Source of the DNA: Desulfobulbaceae bacterium UBA5611
Lineage (GTDB): Bacteria > Desulfobacterota > Desulfobulbia > Desulfobulbales > Desulfocapsaceae
DNA length: 39,474 bases
Direction of reading: 5' to 3'
Assembly (NCBI GenBank): GCA_002424635.1
Contig: DIKT01000064.1
Location: forward strand, 1-39,474
Of this stretch, positions 16,752-24,417 are shown piece by piece. Both the position numbers and the translations under genes were made by a program. Below the pieces are notes generated by a model. The model ran no database searches and was not told the origin of the DNA. It worked only from the letters and a program-made list of their open reading frames with translations. Numbering within the stretch: position 1 is the stretch's first letter; every line of letters begins with the position of its first letter.

Positions 16752-17348
16752 ATGAACCCACTTGTAACCAATGAAGCCCCTGATTTTAAAGCTATTGCTG
16801 TAATGGCTGATAATTCCTTTGATGAGTCATTTACCCTCTCCGGTCTGGGCGGTCAATATGTCCTGCTGTTTTTTTACCCTCTTGATTTTACCTTTGTCTG
16901 CCCATCTGAGATCCTGGCTTTCGACAGGGCGCTTGAGCAATTCAAAGAACGGAACTGTCAGGTGGTGGGAGTATCGGTTGATTCGCATTTTACCCACCTG
17001 GCCTGGAAAAATACGGCGGTCAACGACGGCGGGATCGGCAACATCCAGTTCCCCTTGGTGGCTGATCTGGATAAGAGTATTGCGCGGAGCTATGGTGTAT
17101 TATTACCGATGGGTATGGCCCTGCGCGGCTTATTTCTTATTGATCGGCAAGGCATTATCCGCAGTCAGGTAGTGAATGACCTGCCGCTGGGCCGTAGTGT
17201 TGATGAGGCTTTACGTGTTCTTGATGCCCTTCAGCTAACTGAGCGGTGCGGAGAAGTCTGTCCGGCTAACTGGAAAAAAGGCGATGCGACCATGACTCCT
17301 ACGGCTGAGGGAGTAGCCCGTTATCTGACAGATCATGCTAATGATTGA
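16752..17348 (+). CDS. 2-Cys peroxiredoxin (AhpC/TSA family)
   Basis: Reduces hydrogen and organic peroxides in the cytoplasm. The 198-residue protein has the peroxidatic cysteine in DFTFVCPSEI (Cys50), the preceding FFYPLDFT, and a C-terminal resolving cysteine in GEVCPANW, which define typical 2-Cys Prx1 enzymes. No AhpF is nearby. In sulfate reducers rubredoxins, rubrerythrins or thioredoxins can donate electrons; the rubredoxin directly downstream is a candidate. It starts 49 bp after the winged-helix gene and probably shares the Fur/PerR-like promoter. Confidence 0.93.
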   Translation: MNPLVTNEAPDFKAIAVMADNSFDESFTLSGLGGQYVLLFFYPLDFTFVCPSEILAFDRALEQFKERNCQVVGVSVDSHFTHLAWKNTAVNDGGIGNIQFPLVADLDKSIARSYGVLLPMGMALRGLFLIDRQGIIRSQVVNDLPLGRSVDEALRVLDALQLTERCGEVCPANWKKGDATMTPTAEGVARYLTDHAND

Positions 17349-17413
17349 ATGGCCGAGGCCAAGCAACAGTGTCATTGGTAAGCGCGGCTTCAAGTTTGAT
17401 GTAAGGAGAATTC

Positions 17414-17567
17414 ATGGCTGCCCCGGCAGAGATGTATCAGTGCCAAATGAGGAATTGCAGGTGATCGTAAGGGCAAGAAAGATCGAAAGGATAGACAATT
17501 TACAGATCTCCCTGATGACTGGCATTGTCCGGTCTGCGGGGCCAGTAAAAAGGCGTTCAGACCCCTG
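17414..17567 (+). pseudogene. decayed first rubredoxin domain
   Basis: An ATG with AAGGAG upstream opens MAAPAEMYQCQMRNC, the N-terminal metal knuckle of a rubredoxin, but the frame stops at TGA 17462 and TAA 17468. In the +1 frame the sequence resumes as GDRKGKKDRKDRQF, TDLPDDWHCPVCGA and SKKAFRPL, the C-terminal half of a rubredoxin, and runs without a stop into the intact domain downstream. The usual YxYDP stretch between the halves is missing, so a small deletion with frame change seems to have broken a tandem rubredoxin gene. A sequencing error or a +1 frameshift at AGG-TGA could restore the frame but not the missing residues. Confidence 0.65.
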
Positions 17568-17642
17568 ATGGGACCGGGCTCTGTGCAATACGATAATACG
17601 ATAACAGAGGAGGCCCCTGAGGCATCTTCAGGGAGTGAAAGC

Positions 17643-17804
17643 ATGCCAAAATACCGATGCGATGTTTGTGGTTATATTTATGATCCGGACGTAGGCGAAC
17701 CTGCAGCGGGCATTGCGGCAGGGACATCTTTTGAAGATCTGCCTGGCGATTATGAATGTCCTGTCTGCGGCGCAACCAAGGAAGAATTTACGGTGATATC
17801 TTAG
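17643..17804 (+). CDS. rubredoxin
   Basis: A small cytoplasmic one-iron electron carrier of 53 residues, the normal length. The iron is bound by Cys6 and Cys9 (CDVCGYIYDP) and by Cys39 and Cys42 (YECPVCGA). I place the start at the ATG at 17643, with AGGGAG 7 bases upstream. The frame stays open upstream through a 25-residue acidic linker into the decayed first domain, so an ATG at 17568 would give a 78-residue form. It lies between peroxiredoxin and the flavodiiron protein, its likely electron acceptor. Confidence 0.93.
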   Translation: MPKYRCDVCGYIYDPDVGEPAAGIAAGTSFEDLPGDYECPVCGATKEEFTVIS

Positions 17805-17833
17805 CAGCCTGTTGTGACAATAATTTTTTGTTA

Positions 17834-17976
17834 AGGGTGTCTTGAAAAATGAGGATTTTTGTTCAAAATCAAGGCATGTGAAAAATTTTACCGCAGGCAT
17901 ATAGTGGATATTCCGAGGATAAAATTTTGAGCATAACGCCGAGTTTGGGCAAAAAGACCATTTTTCAAGGCACCCT
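17834..17976 (+). repeat. 143-bp palindromic-ended element, copy A (MITE-like)
   Basis: The element begins AGGGTGTCTTGAAAAATG and ends CATTTTTCAAGGCACCCT, an 18-bp terminal inverted repeat with one mismatch, and has no coding capacity. TTA/TAA flanks extend the palindrome by 3 bp. An almost identical copy lies inverted at 20202-20343 and a shortened one at 1562-1657. It fills much of the 413-bp gap between rubredoxin and the flavodiiron gene; the remainder (17980-18217) holds no recognisable gene. Confidence 0.85.
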
Positions 17977-18217
17977 TAAGTGAAACAATTGGCTGGGCTG
18001 GCTATTTTCAGCATAAGTCCTTAGCTTAATTGCCCAGATTGCTGGTATGTTGTTTGAGAGGCAGGGTCATTTTATGCTTTTGGTGCTATCTGCAGAGGCA
18101 ATTGTGCAACTACCAGGCAGTCTACCCCGATAAAAACTAAAATCTTCTTCTGGTTGATGGTAGTCAGGCCATCCGGAAAGGAGAAATATTTGAAATATCT
18201 GACAGGAGGGACAACAG

Positions 18218-19411
18218 GTGAAACCAACTAAAATTGCAGAAAATATTTACTGGGTGGGAGCCATTGATTGGGATATTCGTGATTTTCACGGCTATTCAAC
18301 TTATAGAGGCACAACTTATAATGCCTATCTGATCATGGATGAGAAAATTACCCTCATTGATACCGTGAAAAGTTCGATGAAGGCTGAGCTTATTGCCCGG
18401 ATCAGGGAAATTGTTGATCCGGCCGAGATTGATTATATCGTGGTTAATCACGTGGAGATGGATCATTCCGGGGCCCTGCCTGATATGATTGAACTGATCA
18501 AACCGGAAAAGATCATCTGTTCCACCATGGGCCAGAAGGCCCTGGTCCAGCATTTTCACCGGCCGGACTGGCCTTATGAAATTGCCGAACCGGGCAAGGA
18601 TATCAGTCTGGGCGCAAAAACCCTGTCCTTTCTGGAAACCCGGATGCTCCACTGGCCGGATTCCATGTTTACCTATGTCAAAGAGGATAAACTGCTTTTT
18701 TCCAGTGATGCCTTCGGCATGCATCTGGCCAGCAGTGAGCGTTTTGATGATCAGGTTGATCCGGCCATTCTTCGCGAGGAATTAACCAAGTATTACGCTA
18801 ATATCCTGACCCTCTATTCACCGCTGGTGAAAAAACTGATTGCCAAGGTGCAGGAGATCGGCCTGGAGATCAATATGATTGCCCCTGATCATGGCGTTAT
18901 CTGGCGCACTAATCCCATGATGGCCATTGAGGCCTACGACCGCTGGAGTCGCAATGAGAGCCAGAACAATGCCCTGATTATTTATGACACCATGTGGCAT
19001 TCGACCGAAAAGATGGCCAAAGAGGTATCGCTCGGTCTCCAGGATGAAGGCGTTTCGGTCAAAATGCTCAATCTACGTTATAACCACCGCAGTGATGTGA
19101 TGCGTGAGGTCCTGGATGCTGGCGCCATTATTCTCGGTTGTCCCACCCTCAATAATGGTCTGCTGCCGAGAATGGCCGGCTTTCTCATGTATATGCGTGG
19201 TCTGCGGCCCACTAACAAGATTGGCGCCGCCTTTGGTTCTTATGGCTGGTCCGGAGAATCGGTGAAGCTGCTCAATGAGACTATGACCGAGATGAAGTTT
19301 GATCTTATTGATGAGGGGATAAGAGCGAAGTATGTCCCCGAGGTCGGTGAACTGGCTGCCTGCGTGGAGCTGGGCCGCAAGGTAGGACAGGCGCTGAAGG
19401 CCAAGTCGTAG
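18218..19411 (+). CDS. flavodiiron protein (rubredoxin:oxygen oxidoreductase type)
   Basis: A cytoplasmic enzyme that reduces O2 to water, or NO, with electrons from rubredoxin. The 397-residue protein has an N-terminal metallo-beta-lactamase-like domain with diiron ligands His78, Glu80, Asp82 and His83 (NHVEMDHSG), His145 (MLHWPDSM), Asp164 (SSDAFG) and a later His in APDHGV. A C-terminal flavodoxin domain (about 255-395) begins ALIIYDTMWHST and continues with GCPTLNNG and FGSYGWSGE. The start is a GTG with AGGAGGG at an 8-base spacing. It lacks fused rubredoxin or reductase domains, so the separate rubredoxin upstream is the likely donor. The MITE-like element between them may separate the transcripts. 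Confidence 0.95.
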   Translation: MKPTKIAENIYWVGAIDWDIRDFHGYSTYRGTTYNAYLIMDEKITLIDTVKSSMKAELIARIREIVDPAEIDYIVVNHVEMDHSGALPDMIELIKPEKIICSTMGQKALVQHFHRPDWPYEIAEPGKDISLGAKTLSFLETRMLHWPDSMFTYVKEDKLLFSSDAFGMHLASSERFDDQVDPAILREELTKYYANILTLYSPLVKKLIAKVQEIGLEINMIAPDHGVIWRTNPMMAIEAYDRWSRNESQNNALIIYDTMWHSTEKMAKEVSLGLQDEGVSVKMLNLRYNHRSDVMREVLDAGAIILGCPTLNNGLLPRMAGFLMYMRGLRPTNKIGAAFGSYGWSGESVKLLNETMTEMKFDLIDEGIRAKYVPEVGELAACVELGRKVGQALKAKS

Positions 19412-19485
19412 TCCGCGTTCTCATGACAGGAATCGTAATAAAGGAAGCAGGGATGAATATTCTGACATTACGGTTCCTGCAATGG

Positions 19486-19502
19486 AGCCGGACGGCTTTT
19501 TT
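19486..19502 (+). terminator. short intrinsic terminator-like hairpin after the flavodiiron gene
   Basis: AGCCG-GA-CGGCT is followed directly by a run of five more T, 75 bases past the flavodiiron stop. The stem is only 5 bp with a 2-base loop (3-4 bp with a normal loop), so it is weak. Confidence 0.35.
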
Positions 19503-19540
19503 GATCTGATAGGGCTGAATTTTTTAACCAAAGAGGAATT

Positions 19541-19864
19541 ATGAAAATAAATATAGATAAAAATGTTGTTGAATTGCTGCCCGAAAATGACCGGGAAACC
19601 ACGTCCCTGGAGAGTTTGTGGCGGATGGTGATCTCCTGTGCAGCTGACAATAAGCGCTTGAATCCAATCGGTGAATATGTGCCGATGAAAGAGAATCTGG
19701 CCCGCTTTGTTATTGAGGAAGTTGCCGGGACTACGACCTATACCGAAGACAATGCCGCGGAGGAATGCACAGTGATCTGTAGCATATGCCATAAATATAT
19801 GAATCTCAACGAGGGCGACCTCATGCCGTTATGTTGCGGAATCCCTATGGCTATGGCGGAATAA
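19541..19864 (+). CDS. small protein with a desulforedoxin-like C-terminus
   Basis: A 107-residue protein. The last 35 residues contain CSIC, a short spacer, then LCCGIPM, matching the CxxC...CCGxxM iron-binding pattern of desulforedoxin and the N-terminal domain of desulfoferrodoxin. In those proteins this domain is at the N-terminus or stands alone; here it is C-terminal. It follows a roughly 70-residue segment that I do not recognise (it includes SLWRMVISCAADNKRLN and EYVPMKENLARF). A rubredoxin-like Fe(Cys)4 electron carrier tied to the flavodiiron protein is plausible. The start ATG follows AGAGGA. It sits between the flavodiiron gene and the second MITE-like copy. Confidence 0.75.
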   Translation: MKINIDKNVVELLPENDRETTSLESLWRMVISCAADNKRLNPIGEYVPMKENLARFVIEEVAGTTTYTEDNAAEECTVICSICHKYMNLNEGDLMPLCCGIPMAMAE

Positions 19865-19994
19865 CCAGAGCGATCGTTTTTGATTCGCTGGGCTGACCCA
19901 GCTTAGCAATAGTTTAAATGAAGCAAAGACTGCAGCTAAGCTTCCTTCCCTCTGACAGCCGTACGCTGTCTCTTTTGAAGCCTATTAATATAAG

Positions 19995-20039
19995 TGGTGG
20001 AGCTTTCTGTTCTTTGCGGACAGGCACACAAAGCTCCAC
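19995..20039. repeat. 45-nt inverted repeat
   Basis: GGTGGAGCTTT and AAAGCTCCACC form a perfect 11-bp stem, with an inner CTGT/ACAG pair in the 23-nt loop. No T-run follows. It lies in the 578-bp gap between the desulforedoxin-like gene and the DEAD-box gene; apart from this, the MITE-like copy and the leader hairpin I see nothing else in that gap. Confidence 0.5.
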
Positions 20040-20201
20040 CGCATCCAGCCCTGAATCTTCGTTGTTCGCTGTGTTTGTCAATTATCTGCCTATTAATCTG
20101 GAGTTTATAGCCTTAACATGTTATACTTTCGTCTTTTTGGTAGAAAATGGCAGGATGTAGACCCCTGCTCTCAAACTATTAGCCCCCTGCTCCTCTATTA
20201 A

Positions 20202-20343
20202 AGGGTGCCTTGAAAAATGGTCTTTTTGCCCAAACTCGGCGTTATGCTCAAAAATTTATCCTCGGAATATCAACTATATGCCTGCGGTAAAATTTTTCAC
20301 TTGCCTTGATTTTGAACAAAATCCTCATTTTTCAAGACACCCT
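20202..20343 (-). repeat. 143-bp palindromic-ended element, copy B (MITE-like)
   Basis: Read on the minus strand it matches copy A at 17834 with only a handful of differences over 142 bp, including both ends. The two copies are inverted around the flavodiiron and desulforedoxin-like genes. No clear target-site duplication is visible. Confidence 0.85.
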
Positions 20344-20367
20344 AAAGTATTTTTTTGAATATTACGA

Positions 20368-20396
20368 CATCCCGATTAAGTTTTTGCATCGGGATG
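20368..20396 (+). promoter_or_regulatory. hairpin in the DEAD-box helicase leader
   Basis: CATCCCGAT and ATCGGGATG form a perfect 9-bp stem with an 11-nt T-rich loop, 46 bp before the helicase start codon. It could be a leader terminator or a structure acting on the mRNA of an RNA helicase. Confidence 0.35.
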
Positions 20397-20442
20397 CTGG
20401 GAATGTTCTTTGGATCAATTTAACATCATCGTAAGGCATTGA

Positions 20443-21984
20443 ATGATAAAAGCATTTCTCCAAAAGGCCGGCACCAAACTCAGAAATATAGCGAAATCCG
20501 GCAAGAAAGAACATGGCAAAGCGGCCATCGCCCCTGCTGCGCTCCAGCCTGCTTCCGAGGAAGTATCAGCCGCCCAAGTTTCGACAGACCAGACGCCGTC
20601 AGCAGCTATGGATTCACCGGCGCCAGCCAGGCCCCGACGTCCCCGGCCTAAGAAGGAGCGGCAGGAACCGGAGTGGGATGTGGCCCAGTTCCAGGTGGAA
20701 CCGCTGGCCGGCAAGACCAGGTTTCATGATCTTGACCTGCCTGTGGCCCTGATGCATGCCATTGCTGATCTGCAGTTTCAGTATTGTACCCCTATTCAGG
20801 CCCAGGCCCTGCCGGATGCCTTGCGTGGCCGTGATCTTATCGGTCGGGCCAGCACCGGTACCGGTAAAAGTGCGGTCTTTCTGATCACTATCTTCACCCG
20901 CTTGTTGCAGGAACAAAACCAGGGTAAGACGGCACCGGTGGGCTCGCCCCGAGCCCTGATTATTGCCCCGACCCGTGAGCTGGTGATCCAGATCGCCAAA
21001 GACGCCAAGGCCCTGGCCAAATATACCTCGTTGCGGATCGTGGCGGCCTATGGCGGCACGGATTATCGTAAACAGGAAAAAAGTATGACCGAGCAGGTGG
21101 TGGATGTGGTGGTCGCCACTCCCGGTCGGCTCCTTGATTTTGAAAGTAAGAGGATTATCACCCTGAACCGGGCCGCAATCATGGTCATTGACGAGGCTGA
21201 CCGGATGCTGGATATGGGTTTCATCCCTGATGTGCGCCGCATTATCTACAAAACTCCACCCAAAGAGCAGCGTCAGACCATGCTCTTTTCAGCCACCTTT
21301 ACCGACGAGGTCAAGCGGCTGTCGGCCCAGTGGTGCCGTGAGCCAATCACCGTCGAGACCGAGGCCGATCAGGTGGCGGTCGAGACGGTGCAGCAGATTG
21401 TCTATCTGACCACCACTGCCGAGAAATTTACGGTGCTCTATAATCTGATCACCAGCAAAGAGCATGAACGGATTATCATCTTTGCCAATATGAAAAATGA
21501 GACCAGGCGGCTCAGTGAGCGTTTGGAGCGCCACGGCATTGCCTGCACCCTGCTGTCCGGGGATGTCCCCCAGGAAAAACGGACGGCGCGGCTGGAGGCC
21601 TTTCGTGAAGGCCGGGTCAAGGTGATGGTGGCTACCGATGTCGCCGGACGCGGCATCCATATCGCCGGTATCAGCCATGTCATCAACTATACCCTGCCCT
21701 ATGAACCGGAAGATTATGTGCATCGGATCGGCCGGACCGGCCGGGCCGGGGTTTCCGGGATCTCGATTAGTTTTGCCTGCGAGGAAGATGCCTTTGTCCT
21801 GCCCGAGATCGAGGCCTATATCGGCGAGACCCTGCACTGTATCCAGCCGGATGAGTCCCTGCTGACTCCCGTTCCGGCAGGGAAGGCCAAGCCTGCTGGC
21901 ACGGGTGGCAGAACAAGCTCGGGCCCTGGCCGTGCCGCAAGTGGAGGCAGCAGAAGTGGCTCGTACAAAGGAAGAAGGAAGTAG
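20443..21984 (+). CDS. DEAD-box RNA helicase (RhlB/RhlE-like)
   Basis: A 513-residue ATP-dependent RNA-unwinding protein. An N-terminal tail of about 85 residues is Ala/Pro/Lys-rich. The core has a Q motif (YCTPIQAQALP), motif I (ASTGTGKS), PTRELVIQ, DEAD in VIDEADRMLDMGF, SATFT, and the C-terminal HRIGRTGRAG. The tail beyond about 465 is rich in Gly, Ser and Arg, typical of RNA-binding extensions. The likely role is RNA remodelling in decay, ribosome assembly or cold adaptation; the subfamily is uncertain. The ATG follows AAGG. The ABC-F gene starts 7 bases after its stop, so they form an operon. Confidence 0.93.
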   Translation: MIKAFLQKAGTKLRNIAKSGKKEHGKAAIAPAALQPASEEVSAAQVSTDQTPSAAMDSPAPARPRRPRPKKERQEPEWDVAQFQVEPLAGKTRFHDLDLPVALMHAIADLQFQYCTPIQAQALPDALRGRDLIGRASTGTGKSAVFLITIFTRLLQEQNQGKTAPVGSPRALIIAPTRELVIQIAKDAKALAKYTSLRIVAAYGGTDYRKQEKSMTEQVVDVVVATPGRLLDFESKRIITLNRAAIMVIDEADRMLDMGFIPDVRRIIYKTPPKEQRQTMLFSATFTDEVKRLSAQWCREPITVETEADQVAVETVQQIVYLTTTAEKFTVLYNLITSKEHERIIIFANMKNETRRLSERLERHGIACTLLSGDVPQEKRTARLEAFREGRVKVMVATDVAGRGIHIAGISHVINYTLPYEPEDYVHRIGRTGRAGVSGISISFACEEDAFVLPEIEAYIGETLHCIQPDESLLTPVPAGKAKPAGTGGRTSSGPGRAASGGSRSGSYKGRRK

Positions 21985-21990
21985 ACGTCC

Positions 21991-23619
21991 ATGATCCATC
22001 TCACCAATATCAGCAAGCAGCATGGTTCCCAGCTGCTTTTTCAGGATGCCAGCCTGCAGGTCTTGGCCTCCAGCCGGGCCGGGCTGGTGGGTCCTAATGG
22101 GGCCGGTAAGTCAACGATATTTCGGCTGATCACTCGTGAGGAAGAACCTGATAAGGGCGAGATCTCCTGTGCAAAAAAGACGGTGATCGGTTATTTCTCC
22201 CAGGAAGTAGGCGAGATGGCTGGTCGTTCGGCCCTGGCCGAGGTGATGGCCGCCGCCAGTGAAGTCACTTTGCTGGGCGAACAGATGCAGGCGATGGAAG
22301 TTGCCATGGGCCAGCCGATGGACGATGATGCCATGACGGCCCTGCTGGAGCGGTATGGCAATGCCGTGGAGGAGTTCGAGCATCGGGGCGGCTATGATCT
22401 TGAGGCCCGGGCCCAGGCGGTGCTGACCGGACTCGGCATTGGCCCGGAGGCCTATCTGCGTCCGGTTGAATCCTTTAGCGGCGGCTGGAAGATGCGGATT
22501 GGTCTGGCCAGGATCCTGACTATCAATCCGGATGTGCTGCTGCTCGATGAGCCAACCAACCATCTGGATGTGGAGTCAATCATCTGGCTGGAACAATGGC
22601 TGGCCGAAGAGTTTAAAGGGGCGCTGCTCATGACCTGCCATGACCGGGATTTCATGAATCGCATTGTCAACCGGATCATTGAAGTGGCAGGCCAGAGCGT
22701 GACGACCTACAGCGGCAATTACGATTTTTATCTGCGGGAACGTGAGATCCGCCGCGAGCAGCTGCTGGCCAGTTATCGCCGCCAGCAGGAAATGCTGGCC
22801 AAGGAAGAGGATTTTATCGCCCGTTTTGCCGCCCGTGTCTCGCATGCGGCCCAGGTGCAGTCCCGGATCAAGAAACTGGAGAAGATCGAACGTATCCAGC
22901 TGCCCGTCGAGCAGAGGGTGGTGCGCTTTGAATTTGCCGAACCTCCCCGCAGTGGCGATGATGTGGTCCGCATGGAAGATCTGGCGAAGACCTGGCCCAC
23001 GGAAGATGGCCGGGACCGGTCAGTCTTCGGCGGGGTGACCGGGATGATCCGGCGCCAGGAAAAGATTGCGGTGGTGGGGGTAAACGGCGCCGGCAAGTCA
23101 ACTTTTCTCAAGGTCCTGGCCGCTCAGGTAGCTCCCACCACCGGCACGGTAAGCATCGGGGCGGGAGTGCTGGCCGGTTATTTCAGCCAGCATTCGATGG
23201 AGCTGCTCAATCCGGAGTCCACCGTCTTTGAGACGGTGCAGTCGGTCATTCCTACCGGCAATATCGGGGTGATCCGTAATCTGTGTGCCGCTTTTCTTTT
23301 TCAGGGCGATGATGTTGATAAGCGGATCGCCCATCTCTCCGGTGGCGAGAAGAGCCGGGTAGTGCTGGCCACCCTGCTGGCCCAGCCCTTGAATTTCCTG
23401 ATCCTCGATGAACCAACCAACCATCTTGATATCCAGTCCCGCGAGGTTCTCCTTGAGGCCCTGCAGAAGTTCACCGGCACCGTCATTTTAGTCAGCCATG
23501 ACCGGCATTTCCTGCGCTTGCTGGTCGATCGGGTCTTTGCCATAGATCACGGCTCTCTGCTGACCTATGAGGGTGATTATGGTTACTACTTGCGAAAATC
23601 CGGTCAGGAAATGCACTAA
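21991..23619 (+). CDS. ABC-F family ribosome-associated ATPase
   Basis: A 542-residue soluble protein with two ABC cassettes and no membrane segment. The first Walker A is GPNGAGKST (about 34-42) and the second GVNGAGKST (about 352-360). Signature motifs are SFSGGWKMR and HLSGGEKSR, and each Walker B ends LLDEPTNHLD or ILDEPTNHLD. The linker between cassettes (about 235-310) is helical and charged, as in translation factors of this family that act at the ribosomal E site. It has no obvious C-terminal coiled-coil extension, unlike Uup. It is co-transcribed with the upstream RNA helicase, which fits an RNA/translation role. Resistance function is not indicated. Confidence 0.93.
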   Translation: MIHLTNISKQHGSQLLFQDASLQVLASSRAGLVGPNGAGKSTIFRLITREEEPDKGEISCAKKTVIGYFSQEVGEMAGRSALAEVMAAASEVTLLGEQMQAMEVAMGQPMDDDAMTALLERYGNAVEEFEHRGGYDLEARAQAVLTGLGIGPEAYLRPVESFSGGWKMRIGLARILTINPDVLLLDEPTNHLDVESIIWLEQWLAEEFKGALLMTCHDRDFMNRIVNRIIEVAGQSVTTYSGNYDFYLREREIRREQLLASYRRQQEMLAKEEDFIARFAARVSHAAQVQSRIKKLEKIERIQLPVEQRVVRFEFAEPPRSGDDVVRMEDLAKTWPTEDGRDRSVFGGVTGMIRRQEKIAVVGVNGAGKSTFLKVLAAQVAPTTGTVSIGAGVLAGYFSQHSMELLNPESTVFETVQSVIPTGNIGVIRNLCAAFLFQGDDVDKRIAHLSGGEKSRVVLATLLAQPLNFLILDEPTNHLDIQSREVLLEALQKFTGTVILVSHDRHFLRLLVDRVFAIDHGSLLTYEGDYGYYLRKSGQEMH

Positions 23620-23797
23620 CAAACTATCATCGGAGATTGCGCAAGCAGTCGTTGCTTATTGGTTGAAAAAAAATGCAGAGGAGGATAGATATAATAAGAT
23701 TGGTCGGAATCGGTAGTTGAAACGTCATCATCTGACGGCAAGGCGTCAGGGATAGCAAGAGAAAATCTTCAAACATCATTTTTCTTCAAACTAAATC

Positions 23798-24223
23798 ATG
23801 GAAAAGAGTACCTCCTGTGACCATACCAGGACCCCTGTGAGAAATTATCGCAACGTTCCCCGCTATGAAATTCAAACCCTGTCCAGATCGCCTGAACTGG
23901 AGTTTATCGCCAGCACCATTGAGTCAGTCTTGTGTCGGCTTGGCTTCTCAGGGGATGATGAGATCTTTATGGATCAGGATGCAGCCAGACTGCTGGAGCT
24001 TTTCTTTGATGAGTACCATTTCAAAGATACCGACCTGCAGCTTGGTGATCGAGTGCAGGATAAAGGCTACCAGCTGCTGAATGAGGTTATTGACGAGGAT
24101 TTGTCGGATATCCCGAAAGTGGATCTGATACGGGTCATGTCTTCGATCTACACCGCTCTCCAGCGGAGAACGCAAGGAGGGGATGAGTATCTGCGCTTTA
24201 TTAATGAATATTCCGGGGACTAA
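23798..24223 (+). CDS. uncharacterised 141-residue protein
   Basis: I do not recognise a family. The protein is acidic and largely helical, with segments such as LEFIASTIESVLCRLGF, ARLLELFFDEYHF and KVDLIRVMSSIYTALQR. No signal peptide, membrane segment or metal motif is visible. It starts 178 bp after the ABC-F gene, with no strong ribosome site at the chosen ATG. The steady codon pattern and absence of a better frame support its being real. The downstream side is rich in hairpins. Confidence 0.6.
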   Translation: MEKSTSCDHTRTPVRNYRNVPRYEIQTLSRSPELEFIASTIESVLCRLGFSGDDEIFMDQDAARLLELFFDEYHFKDTDLQLGDRVQDKGYQLLNEVIDEDLSDIPKVDLIRVMSSIYTALQRRTQGGDEYLRFINEYSGD

Positions 24224-24236
24224 AGTAGGCGTCATT

Positions 24237-24269
24237 CTTATAACAGCTGCATAAATAGGCTGTTTTATG
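24237..24269. repeat. degenerate copy of the AACAGCC hairpin
   Basis: TTATAACAGC and GGCTGTTTTA form an imperfect stem, resembling the perfect hairpin 90 bp downstream at 24324. It starts about 14 bases past the stop of the 141-residue gene. Confidence 0.4.
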
Positions 24270-24323
24270 GGAAGCGACCTGTAAAAAATTTGCTTCTGCC
24301 TCCTTTCTTGGTATTGGCCACGC

Positions 24324-24367
24324 GCCACTTTATAACAGCCGCAACAGATTGGCTGTTATAAAGTGGC
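24324..24367. repeat. perfect 17-bp stem hairpin
   Basis: GCCACTTTATAACAGCC and GGCTGTTATAAAGTGGC pair perfectly around a 10-nt loop. It lies between two convergent genes, and a related degenerate hairpin precedes it, so it may be REP-like or a bidirectional terminator. Confidence 0.6.
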
Positions 24368-24370
24368 ATA

Positions 24371-24417
24371 AGGTGCCGTAAAAGACTTGAGCATTTGCTC
24401 AAGTCTTAACGGCACCT
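24371..24417. terminator. long hairpin overlapping the stop codon of the EEP gene
   Basis: AGGTGCCGT and ACGGCACCT form the base and AGACTTGAGC/GCTCAAGTCT the top of a roughly 20-bp stem with one imperfection and an ATTT loop. One arm holds the last codons and stop of the minus-strand gene, placing it between convergent genes as a likely bidirectional transcript end. Confidence 0.45.

Noticed and set aside
17462..17464. A second possible selenocysteine TGA in the first rubredoxin domain
   Set aside because: It is followed two codons later by TAA and the homologous sequence continues in another frame, so decay explains it better.
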